From positions 724,207 to 788,206 of the forward strand of contig NZ_JRJE01000032.1 of assembly GCF_000763295.1 (NCBI RefSeq): a stretch of 64,000 bases of DNA, in the 5' to 3' direction. Under the pieces are notes generated by a model. It was not told the DNA's origin, searched no databases, and worked only from the letters and a program-made list of their open reading frames with translations. The position numbers were made by a program, and so were the translations under genes. The DNA comes from Thalassospira australica (GTDB lineage: Bacteria; Pseudomonadota; Alphaproteobacteria; Rhodospirillales; Thalassospiraceae). Of the stretch, positions 16,671-26,685 are shown in pieces; the first letter of the stretch is position 1, and each line of letters starts with the position of its first letter.

Positions 16671-18383
16671 ATGGCTTATGAAATTGATCGTCCGTCCTAT
16701 GCGGCAATGTTTGGCCCGACCGTCGGCGACAAGGTCCGTCTGGCCGATACCGACCTGATCATCGAGGTCGAGAAAGACTTCACCACCCTTGGCGAGGAAG
16801 TCAAATTTGGCGGTGGCAAGGTGATCCGTGATGGCATGGGCCAGTCACAGGCAACGCGTGCCAATGGTGCGGTTGATACCGTGATCACCAATGCGCTGAT
16901 CCTTGATTACACCGGCATCATCAAGGCCGATATCGGCATTCGTGATGGCCGGATTGCCGCCGTTGGCAAGGCCGGGAACCCCGATGTGCAGCCCGGTGTT
17001 GATATCATTATCGGTCCGGGGACCGAGGTGATCGCCGGGGAAGGCAACATCATCACTGCGGGCGGCATTGATGCCCATATTCACTGGATTTGTCCGCAGC
17101 AGGTTGAAGATGCACTTTATTCGGGTGTGACCAGTATGCTGGGCGGCGGGACCGGCCCGGCAGCGGGCACGAACGCCACCACCTGTACGCCTGGGCCCTG
17201 GCATATTGCCCGGATGCTGCAGGCCGCAGACGGCATTCCGATGAATATCGGTTTCTTTGGCAAGGGCAACGCGACCCTGCCCGGGTCGCTTGAAGAACAG
17301 GTCAAGGCGGGTGCCTGTGGGCTTAAGCTTCATGAAGACTGGGGTACGACGCCAGCAGCGATTGATACCTGCCTGTCGGTGGCTGATGACCTTGATGTGC
17401 AGGTCATGATCCATACCGATACGCTCAATGAAAGCGGTTTTGTCGAGCATACCCGCGCATCGTTCAAGGGCCGTACCATTCACACCTTCCACACCGAGGG
17501 GGCCGGTGGCGGCCACGCGCCAGATATCATCAAGCTGTGTGGTGAGGCCAATGTCCTGCCAAGTTCGACCAATCCGACCCGTCCGTTTACGGTCAATACG
17601 ATTGACGAGCATCTGGACATGTTGATGGTCTGCCATCACCTTGATCCGAAAATTCCCGAAGACGTCGCCTTTGCCGAAAGCCGTATCCGCCGCGAAACCA
17701 TCGCGGCTGAGGATATCCTGCATGACCTTGGTGCATTTTCGATCATCTCGTCAGACAGTCAGGCCATGGGCCGTGTCGGTGAGGTCATCACCCGCACCTG
17801 GCAGACGGCAGACAAGATGAAAAAGCAGCGCGGGGCGCTGCCCGAGGATGCGGGGGCGGACAACGATAACTTCCGCGCCAAACGTTATGTCGCGAAATAC
17901 ACCATTAACCCGGCGATTGCGCAGGGGATTGGCGCGCATGTTGGCTCCATCGAAGTGGGCAAAATCGCCGATTTGGTGGTTTGGAAACCGATGTTCTTTG
18001 GCACCAAGCCGGACCTGGTGATCAAGGCCGGCATGATTGTTGCCGCTGCAATGGGCGATCCGAACGCATCGATCCCAACGCCGCAGCCGGTGCATTATCG
18101 CCCGATGTTTGGCGCATATGGCAACGCGATTGCGAAATCGAGCTTCTCGTTCGTGTCACAAGCCGGCATTGATGCGGGAATTGCCAATGAATTTGGCCTC
18201 GCCAAGGATCTTCTGGCCGTGTCGAACACGCGCAATATCGGCAAGAAGGACATGAAGCTAAATGATGCGTTGCCGGTGATGGAAGTTGATCCGGAAACCT
18301 ATCAGGTGACGGCAGATGGCGAACTTCTGACCTGTCAGCCGGTTGATGTTGTGCCGATGGCGCAACGTTACTTCCTGTTCTGA
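16671..18383 (+). CDS. ureC: urease alpha subunit, catalytic
   Basis: This 570-residue nickel amidohydrolase converts urea to ammonia and carbamate. Seen motifs: [14 protein letters not shown] (nickel His pair), GLKLHEDWG (the Lys carbamylated to bridge both nickel ions), [27 protein letters not shown] (nickel ligands), the mobile flap MVCHHLD with the conserved Cys and His, and SSDSQAMGR with the last nickel-binding Asp. All active-site residues are present, and the length is normal for UreC, so the enzyme should be active once matured. Confidence 0.98.
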   Translation: MAYEIDRPSYAAMFGPTVGDKVRLADTDLIIEVEKDFTTLGEEVKFGGGKVIRDGMGQSQATRANGAVDTVITNALILDYTGIIKADIGIRDGRIAAVGKAGNPDVQPGVDIIIGPGTEVIAGEGNIITAGGIDAHIHWICPQQVEDALYSGVTSMLGGGTGPAAGTNATTCTPGPWHIARMLQAADGIPMNIGFFGKGNATLPGSLEEQVKAGACGLKLHEDWGTTPAAIDTCLSVADDLDVQVMIHTDTLNESGFVEHTRASFKGRTIHTFHTEGAGGGHAPDIIKLCGEANVLPSSTNPTRPFTVNTIDEHLDMLMVCHHLDPKIPEDVAFAESRIRRETIAAEDILHDLGAFSIISSDSQAMGRVGEVITRTWQTADKMKKQRGALPEDAGADNDNFRAKRYVAKYTINPAIAQGIGAHVGSIEVGKIADLVVWKPMFFGTKPDLVIKAGMIVAAAMGDPNASIPTPQPVHYRPMFGAYGNAIAKSSFSFVSQAGIDAGIANEFGLAKDLLAVSNTRNIGKKDMKLNDALPVMEVDPETYQVTADGELLTCQPVDVVPMAQRYFLF

Positions 18384-18399
18384 TCGGATCAAAACCATC

Positions 18400-18975
18400 A
18401 TGCGTCATGCCATTGAACATATCGCGGTTGATCTTGCCGACACTTCTGAGGTGCGCGGCACGGTAACCCTTGCCTTTTCTGACCGGCATCGCCGCCGTTT
18501 TCGTCTGCATGATGATGCGGGGGAGCCGTTCCTGCTTGATCTGCCCCATGCAGTGCGGTTGGCGGATGGCGATCGGTTACGCCTGCGTGATGGCGGGGTG
18601 ATTGTGGTGCGTGCGGCCGACGAACCGGTTCTGACCATCACCGCAGCCGGGCCAATCGCGACCGCGAAACTGGCCTGGCATATCGGCAACCGCCATACCC
18701 CGGTTCAGGTCCTTGATGACGGGCGGTTGCGCATCATCGATGACCATGTGATGCGCGATATGATCACCGGGCTTGGCGGTGTGGTGGAAAATGAAATTGC
18801 GCCGTTTGATCCGCTAAACGGGGCCTATCACGGCCTTGGCGGGGCACATGGTCACAGCCACGGGAATGATCATTTCGATCATGGGGGTCATAGCGAACAT
18901 TACGAACGTCATGATCACGAGACTGCGCATGCCCATGCCCATGCCCATGCGGCGGGGAAACCCCATGACCACTAA
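18400..18975 (+). CDS. ureE: urease accessory nickel metallochaperone UreE
   Basis: This 191-residue protein has the UreE peptide-binding and metal-binding domains (sequence HIGNRHTPVQ includes the central dimer-interface His) and a C-terminal tail of about 40 residues in which roughly 16 are His, with HAHAHAHA. Such tails store or hand over nickel to UreG. I chose ATG 18400, 17 bp after ureC; its ribosome site is weak, hinting at coupling. Its end overlaps the ureF start by 11 bases. Confidence 0.93.
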   Translation: MRHAIEHIAVDLADTSEVRGTVTLAFSDRHRRRFRLHDDAGEPFLLDLPHAVRLADGDRLRLRDGGVIVVRAADEPVLTITAAGPIATAKLAWHIGNRHTPVQVLDDGRLRIIDDHVMRDMITGLGGVVENEIAPFDPLNGAYHGLGGAHGHSHGNDHFDHGGHSEHYERHDHETAHAHAHAHAAGKPHDH

Positions 18976-19681
18976 TGCCGATGACCTTCAGCTTAACCCT
19001 GCGGGCCTGATGCGGTTGATGACCTGGCTCAGTCCGTCATTCCCGGTGGGCGCCTATACCTATTCGCATGGCGTGGAATATGCGGTTGAGGATGGCCGGG
19101 TGGGATCAGCAGAGACCCTGATCAACTGGGTTGAAGGGGTTTTGGAATTTGGTGCCGGGCGGATTGATGCGGTGCTGTTTTGCGCAGCATGGCGGGCGGC
19201 ACTGGCCGGTGATGAAGATGCCCTGTTTGACATCGGGGTTGAGGCCGACTGTTGGCGCGGGACATCTGAAATGGCGCTGGAGGCAACCGCACAGGGCCGC
19301 GCATTTGTGTCGACCACCGGAAAAGTCTGGGGCGATGGCATTGTAACCCGCTGGGCCGGGGCCATGCGTTCGGATGATCGGTTGCCGTCCTATCCGGTGG
19401 CGGTTGGCATTGCCGCAGCCGAGGCAAAAGTACCCCTGCGCGATGCCTTAACAGCGTATCTTCATGCGATGGCGGCAAATCTTGTGTCCAGTGCCGTGCG
19501 TTTGGTGCCACTGGGCCAGACCGATGGTGTCCGGTCGCTGTCATCACTTGATCGGGGTGTTTGCATTGCGGTGGATCACGCCATGAAAACCGATCTTGCC
19601 GACCTTGGTGCTGCGGCCCCGATGGTCGATTGGACATCGATGAAACATGAAACCCAATATACGAGGCTATTTAGATCATGA
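18965..19681 (+). CDS. ureF: urease accessory protein UreF
   Basis: This 238-residue UreF controls UreG GTPase activity in the urease activation complex. Diagnostic sequences are [20 protein letters not shown] near the N-terminus and the conserved C-terminal segment ending [14 protein letters not shown] set the start at the ATG inside the last codons of ureE because the family domain begins about 15 residues later and GGGGA lies upstream; a longer frame would encode an implausible Met-rich stretch antiphase to the UreE His tail. It overlaps ureG by 4 bases. Confidence 0.94.
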   Translation: MTTNADDLQLNPAGLMRLMTWLSPSFPVGAYTYSHGVEYAVEDGRVGSAETLINWVEGVLEFGAGRIDAVLFCAAWRAALAGDEDALFDIGVEADCWRGTSEMALEATAQGRAFVSTTGKVWGDGIVTRWAGAMRSDDRLPSYPVAVGIAAAEAKVPLRDALTAYLHAMAANLVSSAVRLVPLGQTDGVRSLSSLDRGVCIAVDHAMKTDLADLGAAAPMVDWTSMKHETQYTRLFRS

Positions 19682-20298
19682 GCTCTCCCCTTCGTATCGG
19701 CATTGGTGGCCCGGTCGGGTCCGGTAAAACAGCCCTTCTGGAGCGTCTGTGCAAGGCGATGCGCGATGATTTCAACATCGCAGCCATCACCAATGACATC
19801 TACACCCGCGAGGATGCCGAATTCATGACCCGTTCGGGCGCACTGGCGGCTGACCGCATTGCCGGTGTTGAAACCGGTGGCTGCCCGCATACGGCCATTC
19901 GCGAAGATGCATCGATCAATCTTGCCGCAGTCGAAGACATGGCCGAAAAACATGCGGGGCTTGAGGCGATCTTTATTGAATCGGGTGGCGATAACCTTTC
20001 GGCGACTTTTTCACCGGAACTGGCCGATATCACGATTTACGTCATTGACGTTTCCGCCGGCGATAAAATCCCGCGTAAAGGCGGACCGGGCATTACGCGG
20101 TCTGACTTGCTTGTGATCAACAAGACCGATCTGGCGCCGCTGGTGGGGGCTGATCTGGGCGTGATGGACCGCGATGCCAAGAAAATGCGTCGGGATCGTC
20201 CGTTCCTGTTTACCAATCTCAAGGCGATGGACGGCCTTGATGACGTCAAAAACTTCATCATCGAGACAGGGGGGCTCCGCCAATCCGCAGCATCCTGA
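19678..20298 (+). CDS. ureG: urease accessory GTPase UreG
   Basis: This 206-residue SIMIBI-class GTPase delivers nickel during urease assembly. It has P-loop [12 protein letters not shown], the metal-binding and switch sequence [15 protein letters not shown] (the Cys-Pro-His nickel site), [15 protein letters not shown] and the guanine-specificity motif NKTD. Normal length. A terminator about 80 bp downstream closes the urease operon. Confidence 0.97.
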   Translation: MSSPLRIGIGGPVGSGKTALLERLCKAMRDDFNIAAITNDIYTREDAEFMTRSGALAADRIAGVETGGCPHTAIREDASINLAAVEDMAEKHAGLEAIFIESGGDNLSATFSPELADITIYVIDVSAGDKIPRKGGPGITRSDLLVINKTDLAPLVGADLGVMDRDAKKMRRDRPFLFTNLKAMDGLDDVKNFIIETGGLRQSAAS

Positions 20299-20380
20299 TA
20301 TGGGGATAAAAGGAAAGCTGCACGGGCTTTGCCAGCGACATGAGTAGCGGCATTGACCCAAGGATGACGGGAGCACGCAT

Positions 20381-20413
20381 CGCCCGGCCGAATGGCCGGG
20401 CGTTTGTGTTTTT
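20381..20413 (+). terminator. Rho-independent terminator of the urease operon
   Basis: Stem CGCCCGGCC / GGCCGGGCG with GAAT loop and TTTGTGTTTTT tail. Confidence 0.88.
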
Positions 20414-20430
20414 GGAGCAGAAATATAAAG

Positions 20431-20448
20431 TGCAACTTTTTAGTTGCA
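20431..20448. promoter_or_regulatory. operator 1 of the SRPBCC-ArsR pair
   Basis: TGCAACTTTTTAGTTGCA is an inverted repeat with arms TGCAAC-N6-GTTGCA, 48 bp upstream of the SRPBCC gene. It shares arms and spacer length with operator 2 (20476-20493), centred 45 bp away. Confidence 0.6.
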
Positions 20449-20475
20449 TAATGAAATATCTTCTGGCAGATTAAG

Positions 20476-20493
20476 CGCAACCAGGAGGTTGCA
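20476..20493. promoter_or_regulatory. operator 2 of the SRPBCC-ArsR pair, covering the ribosome binding site
   Basis: CGCAACCAGGAGGTTGCA has arms CGCAAC-N6-GTTGCA, and its spacer is the AGGAG Shine-Dalgarno of the SRPBCC gene. A bound ArsR dimer could block transcription; the same hairpin in mRNA could mask the ribosome site. Confidence 0.55.
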
Positions 20494-20495
20494 TT

Positions 20496-20942
20496 ATGTC
20501 AAATACAATTGAGAAGTCGATTGAAATCAAAGCGTCCCGTTCACGTGTCTGGCAGGCCCTGACAGACCATCAGGAGTTTGGCACATGGTTCGGGATTGAT
20601 ATCAAGGCCCCGTTTGCCGTTGGCGAGGTATCCAGGGGCATGATGACCATCGAAGGTTTCACCCATGTGCCGTGGAACTCCACAATCAAGGCCATGGAGG
20701 AGCCAGCTTACTTTGCCTATACATGGCATCCCTATGCTGTGGACCCCGAAGTCGATTACAGTGGGGAACCCGAAACCCTTGTCGAATTCTGGCTGGAAGA
20801 AACGTCCGGTACGACATCGGTAAAGGTGCGGGAAACCGGATTTGATAATCTACCACCCCATCGCATTGCTGATGCGCTGCGGGCCAATACAAACGGCTGG
20901 GGCTTCCAGCTTGAAAACATCAAGAAACATGTCGAAAACTGA
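20496..20942 (+). CDS. SRPBCC (AHSA1-like) domain protein
   Basis: This 148-residue protein has the START/Bet v1-like fold of the Aha1-C-terminal (AHSA1) type: the N-terminus IEKSIEIKASRSRVWQALTD and the middle FTHVPWNSTIKAMEEPAYF, then FWLEETSGTTSVKVRETG, are typical. Such proteins have a hydrophobic cavity and are often paired with ArsR regulators, but their ligands are mostly unknown. The start follows an AGGAGG site embedded in an inverted repeat. It overlaps the ArsR gene by 14 bases, so both are co-expressed. Confidence 0.88.
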   Translation: MSNTIEKSIEIKASRSRVWQALTDHQEFGTWFGIDIKAPFAVGEVSRGMMTIEGFTHVPWNSTIKAMEEPAYFAYTWHPYAVDPEVDYSGEPETLVEFWLEETSGTTSVKVRETGFDNLPPHRIADALRANTNGWGFQLENIKKHVEN

Positions 20943-21288
20943 AAACATTCCGGATATTGGCAAACATGGCGATGATTTCTCTGCCATGTTTGCCGCCTTG
21001 GGCGATCCCACCCGTCTGGCGATCTTTGATCGGCTGGCCGATGGTCGGCCGCGGTCGATTTCCACCCTGTCCGATGATGCAGACATGACCCGTCAGGCCG
21101 TGACCAAGCATTTGCGTGTGCTGGAGGCCGCAGGCCTCGTGCAAAACCATCGGGTCGGGCGCGAAAGCCAATATGCCTTTTGCCCCGATCAGTTGGCACA
21201 GGCACGCGCCTATCTTGATCAGGTCGCGGGACGTTGGGAATCTGCCCTGATGCGGCTTAAGTCCTTTGTCGAAGATGACGAGGAGTAA
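20929..21288 (+). CDS. ArsR-family transcriptional repressor
   Basis: This 119-residue winged-helix protein has the ArsR sequence MFAALGDPTRLAIFDRLADG and recognition segment MTRQAVTKHLRVLEAAGLV. The Cys-rich metal-binding ELCVCDL box is absent, so it probably senses a non-metal signal or none. The start ATG lies inside the SRPBCC gene. It most likely binds the two matching palindromes in front of that gene and regulates its own operon. Confidence 0.88.
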   Translation: MSKTENIPDIGKHGDDFSAMFAALGDPTRLAIFDRLADGRPRSISTLSDDADMTRQAVTKHLRVLEAAGLVQNHRVGRESQYAFCPDQLAQARAYLDQVAGRWESALMRLKSFVEDDEE

Positions 21289-21487
21289 GATGTTGAAACT
21301 CCTCGCATATTAGTAAGGCTGCCGCATTTGATGTCGTCAAAGCCATGTCATTTTGCTTGGCGTTGATGACATTTGCGGTTATCCCATATCGCGTTGAGCC
21401 GGTCGGGCGGACCGGTTAACGAAAGGCAAGTCCTGCGCAAGGGGTTGATTGCGGGCCTGCCTTATAACGGGAATGGGAAACCGTTAC

Positions 21488-22036
21488 ATGAAGACCAAAG
21501 ATATTGTCTATATCGCCCTGTTCGCGGCCTTGACCGCCGTTCTGGGCTTGTTTCCGCCAATCACACTTCCGGTAACCGGTGTGCCGGTGACGGCACAATC
21601 GCTTGGCCCGATGCTGGCCGGGGCCATTTTAGGGGCGCGACGCGGCGGGCTTTCGATTGTTCTGTTCCTTGTGCTGGTTGCTGTTGGCTTGCCGCTTTTG
21701 TCCGGCGGGCGCGGTGGCTTTGGCGTGATGATCGGTGTGACCGGCGGGTTTATTTTTGGCTGGGCCATTTCGGCCTTTGTCATTGGGCTTTTGATTGAAA
21801 AGTTCTGGAACCGGCTTAACGTCATCAATGCTGCGCTTTCCATTGCGTTTGGCGGAATTGTCGTGCTCTATGCCATTGGCAATGCCTGGGTCGCGGTCGT
21901 GGCCGAAATCAGCTATTGGCAGGCAACTGTCGGTGCAGCACCCTTCCTGATCGGTGATGCGATCAAGGTTGCGATTGCGACTGCTGTGTGCCTTGCGGTT
22001 CGGCGCGCCTACCCCTTGATTTCCAAGGCGGGCTAA
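21488..22036 (+). CDS. bioY: biotin ECF transporter substrate-binding component
   Basis: This 182-residue membrane protein is BioY, the biotin-specific S component. It has about six hydrophobic helices and the family sequences ALFAALTAVLGLFPPITLP, PVTAQSLGPMLAGAILG and LVAVGLPLLSGGRGG. GGGAA precedes the ATG. bioM and bioN follow, so a complete ECF biotin importer is present. No BioR-type operator was recognised upstream. Confidence 0.93.
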   Translation: MKTKDIVYIALFAALTAVLGLFPPITLPVTGVPVTAQSLGPMLAGAILGARRGGLSIVLFLVLVAVGLPLLSGGRGGFGVMIGVTGGFIFGWAISAFVIGLLIEKFWNRLNVINAALSIAFGGIVVLYAIGNAWVAVVAEISYWQATVGAAPFLIGDAIKVAIATAVCLAVRRAYPLISKAG

Positions 22037-22044
22037 CGTCTTAT

Positions 22045-22077
22045 GGGCGCAAGCGCTCAAGTGCTTGCGCCCGTTTT
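22045..22077 (+). terminator. hairpin between bioY and bioM
   Basis: A 10-bp stem GGGCGCAAGC / GCTTGCGCCC with an 8-nt loop is followed by GTTTTATG. It is either a terminator for bioY or an attenuator that lowers bioMN expression. Confidence 0.65.
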
Positions 22078-22134
22078 ATGCCCAAATGCCGCGCTTAATC
22101 CTGATCCCGCGATAGAACCCCGGACAAACACCCC

Positions 22135-22809
22135 ATGATCCGCATTGAAAATGTTTCGGTCGAATTTGATCAGCGACGCGCGCTGTCAGACATTGACCTG
22201 ACGCTGAGCGAAAAGCGGATCGGGATTGTCGGGGCCAACGGATCGGGCAAAAGCACGTTCGTGCGGTTGCTTAACGGGCTTCAAGCCGCGACATCGGGCC
22301 GGGTTCTTGTCGATGATTTGGACGCGGCAAAGGATGGTCGGAAACTTCGGCGGCATGTCGGGTTCGTGTTTCAAAATCCCGATAACCAGATTGTTTATCC
22401 GGTGGTCGAGGAAGACATCGCCTTTGGCCTGAAAGCCCTGAAGCTGCCAAAGGATGAGGCCACCCGCCGAATTGACGAGATTTTGGCGCGTTATGATCTG
22501 AGCGATTTTAAAACCCACCCAAGCCATTTGCTGAGCGGTGGGCAAAAGCAGTTGCTTGCGATTTCGGGCGTGTTGGTGATGGCGCCGCGCTATATCGTAT
22601 TTGACGAGCCAACCACGCTTCTGGATTTGCGCAATCGCAACCGTGTGGCGCGTGCCATTGCCGAATTGGATCAAACCGTGATCACGGTATCGCATGATCT
22701 TGATCTGATTGCCGATTACGACCGCATACTGGCGTTTGAGGACGGCAAGGTCGTGCTGGATGGTGAGCCAAGTGACGTACTTCCGAAATATCGGGAGATG
22801 ATGGCGTGA
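22135..22809 (+). CDS. bioM: biotin ECF transporter ATPase
   Basis: This 224-residue ABC ATPase is the energising A component. Motifs: Walker [11 protein letters not shown]-loop [11 protein letters not shown] (typical of ECF/CbiO ATPases), signature LSGGQKQ and Walker [13 protein letters not shown] with switch His in VSHDLDLI. Its stop overlaps the bioN start by 4 bases. Confidence 0.93.
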   Translation: MIRIENVSVEFDQRRALSDIDLTLSEKRIGIVGANGSGKSTFVRLLNGLQAATSGRVLVDDLDAAKDGRKLRRHVGFVFQNPDNQIVYPVVEEDIAFGLKALKLPKDEATRRIDEILARYDLSDFKTHPSHLLSGGQKQLLAISGVLVMAPRYIVFDEPTTLLDLRNRNRVARAIAELDQTVITVSHDLDLIADYDRILAFEDGKVVLDGEPSDVLPKYREMMA

Positions 22810-23402
22810 TCGCGGGCCTTTATATTGATGGCACATCCGCCCTGCATCGCGCAGCAGCCGGGGCAAAGATCCTTGCCATGATCGCCCTTGGGACCGGGGT
22901 TTTCCTGATCCCCGATTGGCCGGTGGTGGCATTCGTTCTGGCGACGGTTGTGCTGCTGTATCCGGTATCGGGATTTGGCCCACGCATCATCTGGGCACAG
23001 ATCAAACCGATCCTGTGGTTGCTGGTGATCTTTTTTGCCGTTCAGATGTGGCTGAATGACTGGCAGGCGGCGGTGTTGGTCGTCACCCGGATTGCGGCGA
23101 TTGTGATGTTTGCATCGCTTGTGACCCTGACCACCAAAACATCCGATCTTCTGGCCGCGCTTGAACGCGCCATGCTGCCCCTGCGCCCGATTGGCGTGAA
23201 CCCTGAAAAGGTCAGTCTGGCGATTTCCATGGTGCTGCGCTTTATCCCGGTGATTGCCACCGTGGCATCGGAAATTCGTGATGCCCAACGCGCACGCGGC
23301 CTTGATCGATCCATTGTCGCGATGGTGGTGCCGCTGATCATCCGCACGCTTAAAATGGCGGATGATGTCGCCGATGCGATTGATGCGCGTAGTTTTGATT
23401 AG
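22806..23402 (+). CDS. bioN: biotin ECF transporter membrane component
   Basis: This 198-residue T component has four to five hydrophobic helices and the conserved C-terminal coupling motif region [13 protein letters not shown], whose ARG triplet is typical of EcfT proteins that contact the ATPase. It starts within the last codon of bioM. Confidence 0.92.
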   Translation: MIAGLYIDGTSALHRAAAGAKILAMIALGTGVFLIPDWPVVAFVLATVVLLYPVSGFGPRIIWAQIKPILWLLVIFFAVQMWLNDWQAAVLVVTRIAAIVMFASLVTLTTKTSDLLAALERAMLPLRPIGVNPEKVSLAISMVLRFIPVIATVASEIRDAQRARGLDRSIVAMVVPLIIRTLKMADDVADAIDARSFD

Positions 23403-23423
23403 CCCCGAACGCCAATGAGCTTT

Positions 23424-23476
23424 CAAAAGAAAAGCCCCGGCACGCCTAAGGGGGGGGAGGTGGCGGCGCGCCGGGG
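23424..23476 (-). terminator. terminator of the adhC-fghA unit (minus strand)
   Basis: CCCCGGCACGCC / GGCGCGCCGGGG form a 12-bp stem with one mismatch. Read on the minus strand it is followed by CTTTTCTTTTG, so it terminates fghA. Confidence 0.7.
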
Positions 23477-23501
23477 AAGTCGAAGATCGTGGTGCAATCA
23501 A

Positions 23502-24356
23502 CTACAGGCCAAGATGTTTGGCATGGAAGCGGATATGATCTTCGATGAAGGTTGAGATGAAGTAGTAGCTATGGTCATAGCCATCCTGCATCCGCAAAGT
23601 CAGTGGATAACCCGATGTCTTGGCCGCAGCTTCAAGCACTTCGGGTTTAAGTTGTTCGGCCAAAAAGCCATCAGCCGCACCCTGGTCGACCAGTGCCGGG
23701 GTTTGAACATCAGCCGATGTTGCGGCCTTCATCAATTCCGAACTGTCCCAGTCTTTCCAGGCTGATTTGTCATCACCCAGATAATTCCCCAGTGCCTTTT
23801 GGCCCCATGGGCAATTGACCGGGTTGGTGATCGGTGAAAAGGCGGTCACAGATTTAAACGTACCGGGATTGCGCAGTGCAATCATCAGTGCGCCGTGCCC
23901 CCCCATCGAATGACCGGAAATCACCGCGTCACCATTGACCGGGAAGTGATCCTTGATCAGGTCGGGCAGTTCCTTGGTCACGTAATCATACATGCGATAA
24001 TTGCGTGCCCACGGTTCTTGGGTGGCGTTGACGTAAAAGCCCGCCCCCTTGCCGAAATCATAGGCTTCGTTTTCGTCATCGGGCACATGGTCGCCGCGCG
24101 GGCTGGTGTCCGGGGCAACGATGGCAATGCCCAGTTCGGCGGCAATGCGAAACGCACCGGCCTTCTGCATGAAGTTTTCATCGGTGCATGTCAGCCCCGA
24201 CAGCCAGTACATGACCGGGACCTTGGTGCCGTTGCCAGCTTGCGGTGGCAAAAAGATCGCAAAGCGCATATCGCAGCCCAGCACCGCAGACGGGTGGGTA
24301 TATTGCTTTTGCCAGCCACCAAAAACCTTGTTGCTTGAAGAATTCTCGATACCCAT
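23502..24356 (-). CDS. fghA: S-formylglutathione hydrolase
   Basis: This 284-residue esterase-D-type hydrolase cleaves S-formylglutathione to formate and glutathione, the second step of glutathione-dependent formaldehyde detoxification. It has the alpha/beta-hydrolase nucleophile [10 protein letters not shown], the oxyanion region [13 protein letters not shown], an acid residue in DQGAADGFL and the catalytic His in [11 protein letters not shown] chose the ATG with GGAGG 9 nt upstream. It lies 77 bp downstream of adhC, which produces its substrate. Confidence 0.95.
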   Translation of the reverse strand: MGIENSSSNKVFGGWQKQYTHPSAVLGCDMRFAIFLPPQAGNGTKVPVMYWLSGLTCTDENFMQKAGAFRIAAELGIAIVAPDTSPRGDHVPDDENEAYDFGKGAGFYVNATQEPWARNYRMYDYVTKELPDLIKDHFPVNGDAVISGHSMGGHGALMIALRNPGTFKSVTAFSPITNPVNCPWGQKALGNYLGDDKSAWKDWDSSELMKAATSADVQTPALVDQGAADGFLAEQLKPEVLEAAAKTSGYPLTLRMQDGYDHSYYFISTFIEDHIRFHAKHLGL

Positions 24357-24377
24357 ATCGGGGCCTCCTTCTGATCG

Positions 24378-24406
24378 GCCACTGCCAGAGTATTTCCGGC
24401 AGTGGC
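24378..24406 (-). other. hairpin between adhC and fghA
   Basis: GCCACTGCC / GGCAGTGGC pair perfectly with an 11-nt loop. There is no T tract, so it may be an mRNA stability or attenuation element in the two-gene transcript. Confidence 0.4.
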
Positions 24407-24433
24407 GCAATTATTCAAACGTTTATATTTCGA

Positions 24434-25627
<1,194 letters not shown>

Positions 25628-25633
25628 CTAATT

Positions 25634-25652
25634 TGGTAAATAACTTTTACCA
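25634..25652. promoter_or_regulatory. dyad operator between adhC and LysR gene
   Basis: TGGTAAA-TAACT-TTTACCA is a perfect 7-bp inverted repeat, 30 bp before the LysR start and 73 bp before adhC. It contains the T-N11-A-like dyad usual for LysR binding sites, so it is the likely target of the adjacent regulator. Confidence 0.5.
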
Positions 25653-25681
25653 GTGCGTAACAATCAAGACGGGGCCAGGCG

Positions 25682-26557
25682 ATGAATGCGTGGGACGGGA
25701 TCAGCGAATTTATCGCCGTATCAGAACGCCAAAGCTTTACAGCGGCGGCCAGGCAGCTTGGCATTTCGGTGGCCCAGGTCAGCCGACAGGTGACTGCACT
25801 TGAAGAAAAACTGGGCGTACAGTTGTTTTACCGGACCACGCGCAAAGTCAGCGTGACCGAAGCCGGGCAGATTTATTATCAGCATTGCCGACAGTTGCTT
25901 GATGGGGTGGGCGAGGCAGAGCGCGCCATTGGCAATCTGACCGAAGTGCCACGCGGTAAACTGAAACTGACCGCGCCAACCACTTACGGCGAAACCGTGA
26001 TTGCACCGCTGGTCAATGATTTCGTGACCCGCTATCCCGATCTGGAAGTGCAATGCCATTTTACCAACCAGAAGCTTGATCTGGTGCTTGAAGGCTATGA
26101 TATGGCGATCCGTTTGGGCCGGTTGGAGGGCACAACCGGCAGCCTGATGACCCAGCAGCTTTCAACCCGACGTCTTTATGCCTGTGCGGCACCAAGCTAC
26201 ATCGCCAAACGCGGGGAACCCTATTCACTTTCGGAACTGTCACATCATAATTGTCTGGTCGGCACACTTGATTACTGGCGCTTTGAAGAAGATGGCCGCG
26301 AACGCACCGTGCGCATTCATGGCTCCATCCACGCCAATAGCGGACAGGCGCTTCTCGATGCGGCCCGCAAGGGCATCGGCATCGTGCAACTGCCCGACTA
26401 TTACGTCGACCCCTGGATCGCCAGTGGCGACCTCGTCCCGGTGCTCGCCAAATACCAACCATCAGATGAAGGCATCTGGGCGATCTACCCGACCAATCGG
26501 CATCTGAGCCCCAAGATCCGGATGCTGATCGAGCATTTGGGGCGGTATTTGGGCTAG
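25682..26557 (+). CDS. LysR-family transcriptional regulator
   Basis: This 291-residue regulator has a LysR DNA-binding domain (FIAVSERQSFTAAARQLGIS, then VAQVSRQVTALEEKLGVQLF) followed by a ligand-binding domain. Position and the dyad in the shared promoter region suggest it controls adhC-fghA, perhaps in response to formaldehyde or a glutathione adduct, but this is inference. Confidence 0.9.
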   Translation: MNAWDGISEFIAVSERQSFTAAARQLGISVAQVSRQVTALEEKLGVQLFYRTTRKVSVTEAGQIYYQHCRQLLDGVGEAERAIGNLTEVPRGKLKLTAPTTYGETVIAPLVNDFVTRYPDLEVQCHFTNQKLDLVLEGYDMAIRLGRLEGTTGSLMTQQLSTRRLYACAAPSYIAKRGEPYSLSELSHHNCLVGTLDYWRFEEDGRERTVRIHGSIHANSGQALLDAARKGIGIVQLPDYYVDPWIASGDLVPVLAKYQPSDEGIWAIYPTNRHLSPKIRMLIEHLGRYLG

Positions 26558-26685
26558 GGTACAATTGATCAAAATTAACCAAATACGATAGTATTTTGTG
26601 TTGTATTTATCCCAAAAGGTGCAATTCTTGGCGCGGGACCGGTTGAATCTCGCGTTCTGTGGAAGCTGTGTCAGGGGGGATTTCC

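Noticed and set aside
16845..17723. 292-residue minus-strand open frame over ureC
   Set aside because: Shadow of a clearly real urease gene.
21289..21487. BioR-type operator before bioY
   Set aside because: TTATCCCATAT is only a partial, non-palindromic match to TTATCTATAA.
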